NCBI GenBank assembly: GCA_025464025.1
Contig: JAODBP010000169.1
Span: 1-14,838, forward strand
DNA from: Actinomycetes bacterium
GTDB lineage: Bacteria; Actinomycetota; Acidimicrobiia; Acidimicrobiales; CADCSY01
DNA length: 14,838 bases
Direction of reading: 5' to 3'
Shown here one piece after another: positions 1 through 7,346 of the stretch. How positions within the stretch are numbered: the stretch's first letter is position 1; the number at the start of each line of letters is the position of its first letter. The position numbers were made by a program, and so were the translations under genes. Under the pieces are notes generated by a model. It saw only the letters and a program-made list of their open reading frames with translations, had not been told where the DNA came from and searched no databases.

Positions 1-1327
1 ACTCGTCCTCGGCGAACGACTTCTCGTAGGTCTTCTCGATCTCGATCGGGTCCTTGGTCTCGGACAGGACCTGCTCGAAGAAGTCGATGTAGCTCGGGTG
101 GTGCACCGGGTGGAACGACCACGGCGTCGGGTGGCTCATGATCACCACGCCGCCCTCGCGCACCAGCGGCTTCCCGCGGTACATGTTGAAGAAGTACCCG
201 AGCCCGAGGCAGGCCACCAGGATCGGGTTCATGATCGAGTTCACGTTGTACGGGCAGATGTAGGGCAGCCCCATCGTGAGGATGTCGCTCTGGCCCTCGA
301 CCTGGACGAGCTGCTGCTCCCAGACCTTGGCCGTGGTGATCTCGTGGACCTGCTCGATGTCGCCGCACTGCACCGACGTCATGTCGTGGGGCGCCTTGAT
401 CGAGTTGAAGATCTGGTTCTTGAGCCGGGCCGGCGTGCGGTCCAGGGCCTTCGACGAGGCGAGGAACGTGGCCCGGTCCTTCGCCCCCCACTCCCACTCG
501 CGCTTCTGGAGGAAGTCGAACGGCTTGGGGAACGTGTCGTTGTTGAGCGTGGTCTCGATCTGGAAGATCTTGATGCCGGCCTTGCGGATGACCTCACCCA
601 TGCGCCAGTTCGAGCTGTGCAGCTCGGACGCGTGGCGGTCCATGAACGACTTCGAGTGCTGCATGGTCTTGACGTTGTGGTGGTGCCGCAGCGACTTGTA
701 CGACGACAGGCCGGTGGCCGTCGACTTGTGCCCGCCGTCCATCGAGACGAGGTTGATGTTCACGTAGATCAAGAGGTCGGACTCTGCGGCCCGCTTGTTG
801 ATCTCGACCTCTTCGCCGTGCGGGGTCTCGCCGATGAACGCCAGGTTCTCCGGGTCCTCGGCGTCGTGGTTGTAGAGCGTGCCGTTGGGGGCGAAGGCGT
901 CGTAGATGCGGTCGCCCAGGGCGTGGCGCAGCTCGGCCTCGGTCATGCGTCGGTGCAGGGCGAGGGCGGCGATGAGGTGGACGTCGTCGACCCCGCACTC
1001 GGCGGCCACGTCGAGCACGGCCTCGATGACCCGCTGGCGGATGTCGGGGCGCTGCATGGGCGGCAGCGGCAGCGAGATGTCGTCGAACGCGATCGTGAGC
1101 TTCATGCCCGGGAACAGCTGCTCGCGGAGCGGGTCCTGGCCGATCGGGTGCTCCAGGGCGTGGCGGATGGCGGCGTCGGGGTCCTTGATCGTCGGCACGG
1201 CCTCGGCCGGGTAGATGATCCGGCTGCCGACGGGGAGGCGCTCGAGCTTGAAGCCCTCGCCGTGCATGAACAGCGTCGGCGGGGTCGAGCGATCGACCTC
1301 GAGGACGAATCCGGGACGCTGGCTCAT
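1..1327 (-). CDS. LarA/DUF2088-family nickel-pincer racemase homologue (3' end outside window)
   Basis: Starts at ATG 1325-1327 and stays open for 442 residues to the window edge, so the C-terminus is missing; LarA proteins are usually about 420-430 aa. LarA racemises lactate with a covalently bound nickel pincer nucleotide, and relatives racemise or epimerise other 2-hydroxyacids. Visible family features: a DxTRPxP-like segment FDDISLPLP (81-89), ALALHRRMTEAE (122-132) with H125, GGHK with K201, and H217 exactly 16 residues later. From memory of Lactobacillus plantarum LarA, H108, K184 (pincer attachment) and H200 (nickel ligand) map to H125, K201 and H217 with one constant offset. The second catalytic histidine (H174) falls on I191, and the Arg of the TRP motif is L86. 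It is therefore a divergent homologue and lactate should not be assumed as substrate. The start overlaps the stop of the dehydrogenase gene by 4 bp (ATGA), implying translational coupling. No larB/C/E cofactor genes are in the window. Family call is strong, substrate unknown. Confidence 0.85.
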   Translation of the reverse strand, partial: MSQRPGFVLEVDRSTPPTLFMHGEGFKLERLPVGSRIIYPAEAVPTIKDPDAAIRHALEHPIGQDPLREQLFPGMKLTIAFDDISLPLPPMQRPDIRQRVIEAVLDVAAECGVDDVHLIAALALHRRMTEAELRHALGDRIYDAFAPNGTLYNHDAEDPENLAFIGETPHGEEVEINKRAAESDLLIYVNINLVSMDGGHKSTATGLSSYKSLRHHHNVKTMQHSKSFMDRHASELHSSNWRMGEVIRKAGIKIFQIETTLNNDTFPKPFDFLQKREWEWGAKDRATFLASSKALDRTPARLKNQIFNSIKAPHDMTSVQCGDIEQVHEITTAKVWEQQLVQVEGQSDILTMGLPYICPYNVNSIMNPILVACLGLGYFFNMYRGKPLVREGGVVIMSHPTPWSFHPVHHPSYIDFFEQVLSETKDPIEIEKTYEKSFAEDE

Positions 1328-2475
1328 CGATTTCTTTCCTTCTCGTCGCGGAGGTCGAAGGCGATCTTGACCGCGCCCCGGCGGCCGGCTTCCGCGGCGT
1401 GCTGGAGGGCGTCGGTGTAGCGATCGAGGGTGTAGGTGGCGCTGACGAGCCGACCGAGGTCGGCGTCGCGCACGACGTCGAAGGCCCGCTCGAACTCGGC
1501 GTGGGTGTAGGCGTAGCGGCCGGTGATCGACACCTCGCGGTGCCACAGGCCGGTGAGGTCGACCGTGACCGTGGAGGGCATGCCGACCAGGTGGATCTGC
1601 CCGCCGGGGGCGACGACCCGGAGCGACTGCTGGATCGAGTCGCTGGTGCCGACGCAGTCGAGGACGTGGTCGGCTCCGCCGGTGAGCTGGTCGCCGATGT
1701 GCATCGAGCCGGCGAGTCGGCGCACGACACCGGTCAGCTCACCGGGCTCGCACACCACGTCGGCCCCGAGGTGCTTGGCCAGGCGGCGCTGCTCGGGGTG
1801 CTTGGCCACGGCGATGATCTGGCCCTGCGGTCCGGGGTTGTTGCGGAGGGCAGCGATCGTGCAGAGCCCGATCGTCCCCGAACCGAGCACGACCGTGAGC
1901 CCGACACCCGGGTGGGCAGCGGCGGCGTGGACGGCGCACGCGGTGGGCTCGACCATCACGGCCTGCTCGTCGGTGAGGTCGTCGGGCACCCGGTGGAGCT
2001 GGGCGTCGTGGGCGACCATGAAGGTGGACCAGCCCCCGCCGGTGTCCTCGCAGTAGCCGGTCTGGAGGCCGGGCTCGAGGTGGCCGAAGGCGACCTTCTC
2101 GCACCGGTTGGTCTGGCCGGCCCGGCACCAGTCGCACGGCTCGAGGCCGCGGATGGCGCAGTGCAGCACCGGCTCGACCACGACGCGGGTGCCGTCGTCG
2201 AGCTCGCCGACGACCTCGTGGCCGGGGATGAACGGGAAGCTGACGATCGGCTCGAAGTAGCGCGACGACATGCCGTCGACGGTGGCCAGGTCGGAGCCGC
2301 AGATGCCGGCGAGACGGGGCCGGACCACGTGCCAGCCGGCGCCGGGCAGGCGGGGCGGGTCGACGTCGACGAGGCGGAGCGGGCCGACCTTGGCGCCCCG
2401 GCCGGGGGCGAGGGTGCCGGCGACGCGCGCCGCGGCGAAGCGGGCGAGGGAGCGCTCGAAGCGGAGGGCCTTCAT
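1324..2475 (-). CDS. Zinc-dependent medium-chain alcohol dehydrogenase (MDR family)
   Basis: A 383-aa MDR-type NAD(P)-dependent dehydrogenase. The N-terminal GroES-like domain carries the catalytic zinc set: C59 in GICGSD, H86-E87 in PGHE, and E176 in MVEPTACAVHA. A structural zinc lobe has C106, C114, C117 and C125; the first Cys is spaced further away than in the classic C-x2-C-x2-C-x7-C pattern, a variation also found in other MDR subfamilies. The Rossmann motif GSGTIG is at 198-203. The expected reaction is reversible oxidation of a secondary alcohol or polyol; the substrate cannot be read from sequence. Its start overlaps the stop of the SDR-HAD gene by 4 bp and its stop overlaps the LarA-like start by 4 bp, so the three are almost certainly translated from one message. 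A zinc dehydrogenase next to a LarA-like enzyme suggests a hydroxy-acid or polyol pathway, which is inference. Start ATG 2473-2475 is fixed by the ATGA overlap. Confidence 0.9.
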   Translation of the reverse strand: MKALRFERSLARFAAARVAGTLAPGRGAKVGPLRLVDVDPPRLPGAGWHVVRPRLAGICGSDLATVDGMSSRYFEPIVSFPFIPGHEVVGELDDGTRVVVEPVLHCAIRGLEPCDWCRAGQTNRCEKVAFGHLEPGLQTGYCEDTGGGWSTFMVAHDAQLHRVPDDLTDEQAVMVEPTACAVHAAAAHPGVGLTVVLGSGTIGLCTIAALRNNPGPQGQIIAVAKHPEQRRLAKHLGADVVCEPGELTGVVRRLAGSMHIGDQLTGGADHVLDCVGTSDSIQQSLRVVAPGGQIHLVGMPSTVTVDLTGLWHREVSITGRYAYTHAEFERAFDVVRDADLGRLVSATYTLDRYTDALQHAAEAGRRGAVKIAFDLRDEKERNR

Positions 2476-4802
2476 CGGCGGACCACGCTGGCGTGGCGGG
2501 GGCCGATGGGCAGGAACGGCTTGTGGGCGCCGGGGGCCTGGGCCCAGTGCTCGACCAGCCAGCCCCGCTTGCGGGCGATGGCGCTGAGCCGGGTCTCCGG
2601 GTTCACGGCCACGGGGAAGCCGACGGCCTCGAGCATCGGCAGGTCGGAGGCCGAGTCGGCGTAGGCGATGGCCTCCTCCATCCGCAGCCCCTCGGCGTCG
2701 GCGTACTCCTGCATGAGCAGCGCGCGGGACTCGCCGGTGGGTGGGGCGTCGGTGAGCTCACCGGTCCAGCGGCCGTCGGCCGTCTGCGACATGCGAGCGC
2801 AGATGATCTCGTCGAACAGCGGGCGCAGGTTGCGCTCGACCACGATGTCGAGGGCACCGGTGATGAGCACGGTGCGGTGGCCGAGCGCCTTGTGCTGGCG
2901 GACCCGGCGGAACCCGGCCGGGAAGCCCTTGGTGACGATGAGCTGGGTGAGGAGCTCGGTGGCGTCCTCCTCGAGCTGGGCCACCGAGGCACCCTCGTAG
3001 CGGCGGTAGAAGCTGCGGAGGAAGTCGCCCCGGTCCTTGCGGTCGGCGCTGAGCAGGCCTGGGGCCTCGGCGAGGGTCTTGAGCACGAAGCGCACGCGGT
3101 CGTCGCGACCGAGGCGGCGGGTGGCCAGCCACGAGAACGACTCGACGACGTTCGACGCGATGAGCGTGTTCTCCAGGTCGAAGGCGGCGAAGTGCCGGTC
3201 GGGGGAGAGCACCTGCTTGCGGAGGCGGGTCGAGCGGCTCTCCCGCGTGCCGCCGCCGGCGGCTGTGGTGCGCACCCGGGCGTGCTCGACGACGGAGGGC
3301 AGGTGGACGTTGCGGACGTAGTCGTCCCACGTGATGACCCGGGGGTCGAAGCAGAAGTCGCGCTGGTCGGCCTCGTCGAGCGAGTCGAAGCGCGACAGCA
3401 GCCGCTCGACGCCGAAGATGGCCTCGCTCTCGGCGTAGGCGCCGTAGAGGGTGACGTAGCCGAGGGCTCGCTCGCCCTCGGCCTTCTTCTCCTCGACGGC
3501 GGCCGACCACTTGGCCTGGGTGCCGCGGAGGGGGAGCGACGACAGCGCCTTCTCGGCGTGGCCGAGCAGCTTCACGCCCCGCTCGAGCTGGGCCTGGACC
3601 CGACCGCGGCCGGGGAACGTCCACTCCGGCACGACGATGGGCTGGCCCTTGGTGTCGTAGAGCGGGTTCTCGGTGAACCAGCCCTGCACCAGGTCGACGA
3701 GCTTGCGGTAGCGCAGCGGCTGGGCCGAGCCCGACGCCACCTGGACGACCGTGGGCTCCGGCTCGGGGCCGCGGGCGGCGGCGTCGATGATGGCGGCGAC
3801 GACGAGGTCGACCGGGATCACGTCGATGACGCCCTCGGGGATGCCGGGGAACTCGGCGAGCAGGCCGCGGGCGTAGGAGATGATCACCGGCTCGGCCATG
3901 CGGAAGCCGCGGATCCAGCCCGGGCGGGGTTCGAGCATCGCCGACTCGATGATCGACGGCCGCACGATCGTGACCGGGATGTCGCCCCGCGTCTCGAGCA
4001 GGGCCTGCTCGCCGAGGGCCTTGGTGTAGGCGTAGGCGTCGGGCCAGCCCAGCGACTTGGCCCGGGCCCGCCCCGCCTCGACGAGCTGCTCCTGGACCCA
4101 CGCCTCGCGGGCCTTCTCACCCCGGGTGGCCAGCAGTGGCGTGCCGGCGGCGCCGAGCTCGGCCCGGGCCTCCTTGCGGAACTTCACCAGCATGTCGGGC
4201 ATGCGGCTGGCGGCCTCGGCGTCGGCCCGGATGCGGCGGGCGGCCTCGACCTCGCGGCGCCAGTCGACCTGCTGGGTGAACTGCTGGTCGGGGAGGGGCA
4301 GCTCGGGGGCCGGCCCGCGGCGGTTGCCGGCGACGTAGCAGGTCGAGACGGCGACGAGGTGGGCCGTCGAGCCGATCGAGCGGAGCGTCTCGGTGATGCG
4401 GCTGGGGCCGAGGAGGTTGACCTCGACGGCGCTGTCGAGCGGCGAGTCGAACGAGACGGTGGCCGCCGAGTGGATCACGGTGTCGCACGTGGCGAGGATC
4501 GCCTTGCCGTCGTCGTCGAGCCCGAGGCCGTCCCGGCCGACGTCGCCGGCCACGACCTGCACCCGGCGGGCGGCCATGGCGTCGAAGTCGTCGATCTCGC
4601 TGCGGAGGCGGTCGAAGGCGTCGTTGCGGAGCACCTCGCGCTGGACCCGCTGGGCCGCGGTGGAGCGGCGGCCCGAGCGGACGAGGAGCACGACCTCGCA
4701 GTCGGGCACCGATCGGAGCAGCCGCTCGACGAGCGCGGTGCCGAGGAAGCCGGTCGAACCGGTCACGAACAGGCGTCGGCCGGCCAGGGACTCGGCGATC
4801 AC
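2472..4802 (-). CDS. SDR (acyl-CoA-reductase-like) fused to HAD-IB phosphatase-like domain
   Basis: A 776-aa two-domain protein. Residues about 8-375 are an extended SDR domain of the male-sterility/fatty acyl-CoA reductase type: TGSTGFLG (14-21) binds NAD(P), S153 precedes the active site, and Y257-x3-K261 (YAYTK) is the catalytic pair. Residues about 380-530 form a charged linker with an FAR-C-like flavour. Residues about 537-750 are a HAD domain: FDLENT (541-546, nucleophile D542), T648 in VLITG, and D716/D720 in YADSASD. Two substitutions stand out: the usual Asp at nucleophile+2 is E544, and where the motif-III Lys is expected (TGESRALLMQ) only R693 is seen. SDR domains of this type reduce acyl-CoA/ACP thioesters; HAD-IB domains are serine-phosphatase-like. 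The in vivo substrate is unknown. Start is GTG 4800-4802, with AGGA five bases upstream. It is first in a coupled operon with the MDR and LarA-like genes. SDR plus HAD fusion is clear; biochemical role is inference. Confidence 0.88.
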   Translation of the reverse strand: MIAESLAGRRLFVTGSTGFLGTALVERLLRSVPDCEVVLLVRSGRRSTAAQRVQREVLRNDAFDRLRSEIDDFDAMAARRVQVVAGDVGRDGLGLDDDGKAILATCDTVIHSAATVSFDSPLDSAVEVNLLGPSRITETLRSIGSTAHLVAVSTCYVAGNRRGPAPELPLPDQQFTQQVDWRREVEAARRIRADAEAASRMPDMLVKFRKEARAELGAAGTPLLATRGEKAREAWVQEQLVEAGRARAKSLGWPDAYAYTKALGEQALLETRGDIPVTIVRPSIIESAMLEPRPGWIRGFRMAEPVIISYARGLLAEFPGIPEGVIDVIPVDLVVAAIIDAAARGPEPEPTVVQVASGSAQPLRYRKLVDLVQGWFTENPLYDTKGQPIVVPEWTFPGRGRVQAQLERGVKLLGHAEKALSSLPLRGTQAKWSAAVEEKKAEGERALGYVTLYGAYAESEAIFGVERLLSRFDSLDEADQRDFCFDPRVITWDDYVRNVHLPSVVEHARVRTTAAGGGTRESRSTRLRKQVLSPDRHFAAFDLENTLIASNVVESFSWLATRRLGRDDRVRFVLKTLAEAPGLLSADRKDRGDFLRSFYRRYEGASVAQLEEDATELLTQLIVTKGFPAGFRRVRQHKALGHRTVLITGALDIVVERNLRPLFDEIICARMSQTADGRWTGELTDAPPTGESRALLMQEYADAEGLRMEEAIAYADSASDLPMLEAVGFPVAVNPETRLSAIARKRGWLVEHWAQAPGAHKPFLPIGPRHASVVRR

Positions 4803-4813
4803 GGGATCCTGTC

Positions 4814-4825
4814 TACCAGTTGGTA
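4814..4825. promoter_or_regulatory. Putative operator palindrome TACCA-gt-TGGTA
   Basis: A perfect 5-bp inverted repeat with a 2-bp spacer lies in the 82-bp divergent region, 11 bp upstream of the GTG start of the SDR-HAD gene and 45 bp upstream of the -10 of the phosphate operon. Short dyads of this form are typical TetR- or GntR-type operators. A TetR gene ends the rightward operon, so autoregulation is possible but not shown. Confidence 0.4.
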
Positions 4826-4870
4826 AGGCGGTGACGTCGGGTCACGTGCGGTCCACCCGCCGTTCACCTG

Positions 4871-4876
4871 TAGTTT
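4871..4876 (+). promoter_or_regulatory. Putative -10 element (TAGTTT) for a leaderless phosphate operon
   Basis: TAGTTT fits the actinobacterial TANNNT -10 consensus and ends 8 nt before the ATG at 4885, the spacing expected when transcription starts at or next to the start codon. No convincing -35 hexamer or Shine-Dalgarno sequence is visible, which fits leaderless translation. Confidence 0.45.
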
Positions 4877-4884
4877 GCCGAACC

Positions 4885-5499
4885 ATGCGGTTCCGGCTGG
4901 TCCCGAGTGACGACCGATTCTTCGACCTGTTCAACGACTCAGCGCGAAACGCTGAGGACTGCGCCCGTCACCTCGTCGAGGTGATCTCGGGCCCCGATCG
5001 CAAGGCGTCGTTCGACAAGGTGATGGAGTGCGAGCGGCGGGGCGACCAGCTCACGACCGACATCCTCCACCGCCTCGACACGACGTTCGTGACGCCGTTC
5101 GACCGGGAGGACATCCACGCCCTGGCCGAGGAGCTCGACGACGTCGTCGACGACATCTACCAGGTGGGTGCGCTGCTGCGGATCATCCCGGTGGGTGATC
5201 CCCTGCCCGAGCTGATCGAGCAGTCCGAGCTGTGCGTCAAGATGGCCGTCGAGGTCGTCGCCCTGATCGAGCGGCTCGAGTCCATGAAGGACATGAAGGG
5301 CCTGCTCGACCAGATCGACCGGCTCGAGAGCGAGGGCGACGCCGTCAACCGGCGGGCCCTGAAGCGGCTGTTCTCCGGCGAGTTCGAGGCGCTCGAGGTC
5401 ATCAAGTGGAAGGACGTCATCTCCGCCATGGAGAACGCCCTGAACGCGCTCGAGGACATCGGCGACGTGGTCGAGTCAATCGTCCTGAAGCACGCCTGA
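4885..5499 (+). CDS. DUF47 (PhoU-like) phosphate-transport accessory protein
   Basis: A 204-aa, charged, almost wholly helical protein. The pattern of ARNAEDCARHLVEVI, then ECERRGDQLTTDILHRLDTTFVTPFDREDIHALAEELDDVVDDIY, then long E/L/D-rich helices ending in ENALNALEDIGDVVESIVLKH is the DUF47/YkaA family, a PhoU-like fold with possible metal-binding acidic clusters. Members are almost always encoded just before a Pit permease and are thought to modulate it. That is exactly the context here: four bases separate this stop from the pit start. Start ATG 4885 is preferred because the reading frame upstream of it is the shadow of the divergent SDR-HAD gene, the family N-terminus begins there, and a -10-like TAGTTT sits 8 nt upstream. 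It is cytoplasmic, with no signal peptide or membrane segment. Confidence 0.92.
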   Translation: MRFRLVPSDDRFFDLFNDSARNAEDCARHLVEVISGPDRKASFDKVMECERRGDQLTTDILHRLDTTFVTPFDREDIHALAEELDDVVDDIYQVGALLRIIPVGDPLPELIEQSELCVKMAVEVVALIERLESMKDMKGLLDQIDRLESEGDAVNRRALKRLFSGEFEALEVIKWKDVISAMENALNALEDIGDVVESIVLKHA

Positions 5500-5503
5500 C
5501 CCC

Positions 5504-6505
5504 ATGCATGCAGAGGACGTCGGCGTCTTCCTCGTCATCGCGCTCGCGCTGGCCTTCGACTACACGAACGGCTTCCACGACGCCGCCAACTCGATCGCGA
5601 CGGTCGTGTCGACCCGGGTGCTGTCGCCCCGCTACGCCGTGCTGTGGGCGGCGGCGTTCAACTTCATCGCCTTCCTCGTGTTCAAGACCCACGTGGCGAA
5701 CACCATCGCCAAGGACGTGGTCACCCAGGACGTCCTGACCGTCGGCGTGATCTTCGCCGGGCTGGTGGGCGCCATCGGGTGGAACCTCATCACGTTCTAC
5801 CTGGGGCTGCCGACCTCGTCGTCGCACGCCCTGGTGGGCGGCATCGCCGGCGCCGCCGTGGCCCGCTCCGGCACCCACGTGCTGGTGTCGGACGGCATCC
5901 GCAAGATCGGCATGTTCATCGTGCTGTCGCCGCTGATCGGCCTCGCCCTCGGCCTGGTGATCACGCTCGCCATCCAGTGGATCTTCCACAAGTACCGGCG
6001 GGTGGAGCGGCTGAACAAGGGCTTCCGCCGGGGGCAGCTCGTCTCGGCCGCCGCCTTCTCGCTCGGCCACGGCGGCAACGACGCCCAGAAGACGATGGGC
6101 GTCATCCTCGCCGTGCTGATCGCGTCGGGGCACGTGGCCTCCGGTGGCGACGTGCCGCTGTGGGTCGTGCTCGCCGCGCACAGCGCCATCGCCCTCGGGA
6201 CGCTGTCGGGCGGGTGGCGGATCGTGAAGACGATGGGCTCGAAGATCACCCGGCTCCAGCCGGTCGGCGGCATGGCCGCCGAGACCAGCGCCGCCGTCAC
6301 GCTGTTCTTCGCGTCGGCGAGCGGGATCCCGGTGTCGACCACCCACACCATCACCGGCGCCATCGTCGGGGTCGGTGCATCCCGGCGGCTCAGCGCCGTA
6401 CGGTGGGGCGTGGCCGGTCGCGTGGTCTGGGCGTGGGTGCTGACGATCCCGGGCGCGGCGATCGTGGCTGCCCTGACCTCGCTGCTGATCAAGGCGGTCG
6501 CCTAG
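5504..6505 (+). CDS. pit: Low-affinity inorganic phosphate transporter, Pit family
   Basis: A 333-aa integral membrane protein of the PiT (PF01384) family, which moves phosphate (usually as a neutral metal-phosphate) with proton coupling. Signatures of both family repeats are present: FDYTNGFHDAANSIATVV (18-35) and SLGHGGNDAQKTMG (186-199), each followed by the re-entrant motif GLPTSSSHALVGG (101-113) or GIPVSTTHTITGAIVG (274-289). About ten hydrophobic segments are separated by a basic cytoplasmic loop (HKYRRVERLNKGFRRGQ, 162-178). Length matches short actinobacterial Pit proteins. It starts four bases after the DUF47 gene and its stop overlaps the GTG of the next small gene by one base (TAGTG), so it is mid-operon and its translation is probably coupled. 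Family assignment is secure; phosphate is the expected substrate. Confidence 0.95.
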   Translation: MHAEDVGVFLVIALALAFDYTNGFHDAANSIATVVSTRVLSPRYAVLWAAAFNFIAFLVFKTHVANTIAKDVVTQDVLTVGVIFAGLVGAIGWNLITFYLGLPTSSSHALVGGIAGAAVARSGTHVLVSDGIRKIGMFIVLSPLIGLALGLVITLAIQWIFHKYRRVERLNKGFRRGQLVSAAAFSLGHGGNDAQKTMGVILAVLIASGHVASGGDVPLWVVLAAHSAIALGTLSGGWRIVKTMGSKITRLQPVGGMAAETSAAVTLFFASASGIPVSTTHTITGAIVGVGASRRLSAVRWGVAGRVVWAWVLTIPGAAIVAALTSLLIKAVA

Positions 6506-6696
6506 TGGACCGGCGGGCGTCGTTCTTCGCCGCGGCGGCCTTGATCTGCTTCGCCCTGGCGCCGGTGGGGCTCCAGGAGCACCGCCACATCGCCGTCATC
6601 GTGGGCGTCGTGTACCTCGTGCTGGCCCTGCTGTCGTTCCTCGACAGCAAGAGCCGGAGCAGCAGCACCCGCCCGCGCCGGCCGTCCGGCCGGTAG
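6505..6696 (+). CDS. Small two-helix membrane protein, hypothetical
   Basis: A 63-aa frame starting at GTG 6505, which shares its first base with the pit stop codon. Residues about 7-22 (FFAAAALICFALAPVG) and 29-46 (IAVIVGVVYLVLALLSFL) are hydrophobic and look like two transmembrane helices joined by a short polar turn (LQEHRH). The tail is strongly basic and serine-rich (SKSRSSSTRPRRPSGR), predicted cytoplasmic by the positive-inside rule. No family is recognised. Tight spacing between pit and the TetR gene (4-nt gap downstream) argues that it is translated. Alternative: a non-coding spacer that happens to be open, but clean hydrophobic periodicity makes a real small protein more likely. A role with Pit is inference only. 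Confidence 0.6.
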   Translation: MDRRASFFAAAALICFALAPVGLQEHRHIAVIVGVVYLVLALLSFLDSKSRSSSTRPRRPSGR

Positions 6697-6700
6697 GGCC

Positions 6701-7294
6701 TTGGCCGGGCCCTCGACGCGGGAGCGGATCCTCGACGCCGCGCTCGCGTCGTTCGGGACGCGGGGCTACGAGGCGACCTCGCTCGACGCCCTCGCGGCCG
6801 GCATCGGGGTGAGCAAGCAGACGATCCTGCACCACTTCGGGTCGAAGGAGCGGTTGCTCGACGCGGTGATCGACCGGTCGGCCGAGGAGCTGTCGGAGCT
6901 GCTGGAGGAGGCGCTGGCCACTGCCGGCACCGGGTTCGACCACATCGAGGCCCTGGTGCGGGCCGTCTTCCGCCTCGCCGCCCGCCGGCCCGAGCTGCTG
7001 GGGCTGCTGCGGGAGGTGTCCCGCCTGGGGCCGCCGGCCGCCACCCGGTTGGTCGACTGCCTGGAGCCCCTGGTCGAGCGGGCCAAGACCTTCCTCGCGG
7101 CCGAGATGGCCGCCGGCAACGTGCGCCAGCAGGACCCCCGGCTGCTGCTCCTGTCGGCCTACTCCACCGTCATCGGCGTGGCCACCGAGGTCGAGGTGCT
7201 CCGGGCCGTCGGCATCGAGCCCACCGCCCGCTCCCTCGTCCGCCGCCGCAACGAGCTCCTCGGCTTCCTCCGGAGCGCCCTGTTGAGCGACTGA
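6701..7294 (+). CDS. TetR/AcrR-family transcriptional regulator
   Basis: A 197-aa protein with a classic N-terminal TetR DNA-binding domain: TRERILDAALASFGTRGYEATSLDALAAGIGVSKQTILHHFGSKERLLDAVI (6-57), with the helix-turn-helix around 25-45. The ligand-binding part (60-197) is helical and not specific enough to name an inducer. The start is TTG 6701; no ATG or GTG gives a better N-terminus, and TTG places the TetR domain at the usual distance from residue 1. It lies four bases after the small membrane-protein gene at the end of the DUF47-pit operon. TetR proteins usually bind short palindromes close to their own promoter; the dyad at 4814-4825, upstream of this operon and of the divergent SDR-HAD operon, is a candidate site. 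Its 3' end is followed at once by a long palindrome. Confidence 0.92.
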   Translation: MAGPSTRERILDAALASFGTRGYEATSLDALAAGIGVSKQTILHHFGSKERLLDAVIDRSAEELSELLEEALATAGTGFDHIEALVRAVFRLAARRPELLGLLREVSRLGPPAATRLVDCLEPLVERAKTFLAAEMAAGNVRQQDPRLLLLSAYSTVIGVATEVEVLRAVGIEPTARSLVRRRNELLGFLRSALLSD

Positions 7295-7346
7295 CCCGTT
7301 CTCTGTCGGATCACCCGTCGTCACGACGGGTGATCCGACAAAGAAG
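7295..7346. repeat. Palindromic repeat, copy 1 (17-bp perfect arms)
   Basis: Arms 7304-7320 and 7324-7340 are perfect reverse complements (TGTCGGATCACCCGTCG and partner) with a 3-nt loop, TCA, which is the complement of the TGA stop of the DUF559 gene. Flanking CCCGTTCT (left) and AAGAA (right) extend the similarity to copy 2. It lies between convergent genes, so it may also act as a bidirectional terminator, although no long T-tract follows. The left half, 7295-7320, matches 8273-8298 at 24 of 26 positions. Confidence 0.8.

Noticed and set aside
98..1420. Long plus-strand frame antisense to the LarA-like gene
   Set aside because: Composition is the R/V/D/H/G-rich shadow typical of GC-rich antisense frames; the minus strand has clear family motifs.
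2493..4826. 777-residue plus-strand frame antisense to the SDR-HAD fusion
   Set aside because: Low-complexity V/G/D/L-rich translation with no motif; it mirrors the third-position GC bias of the real gene.
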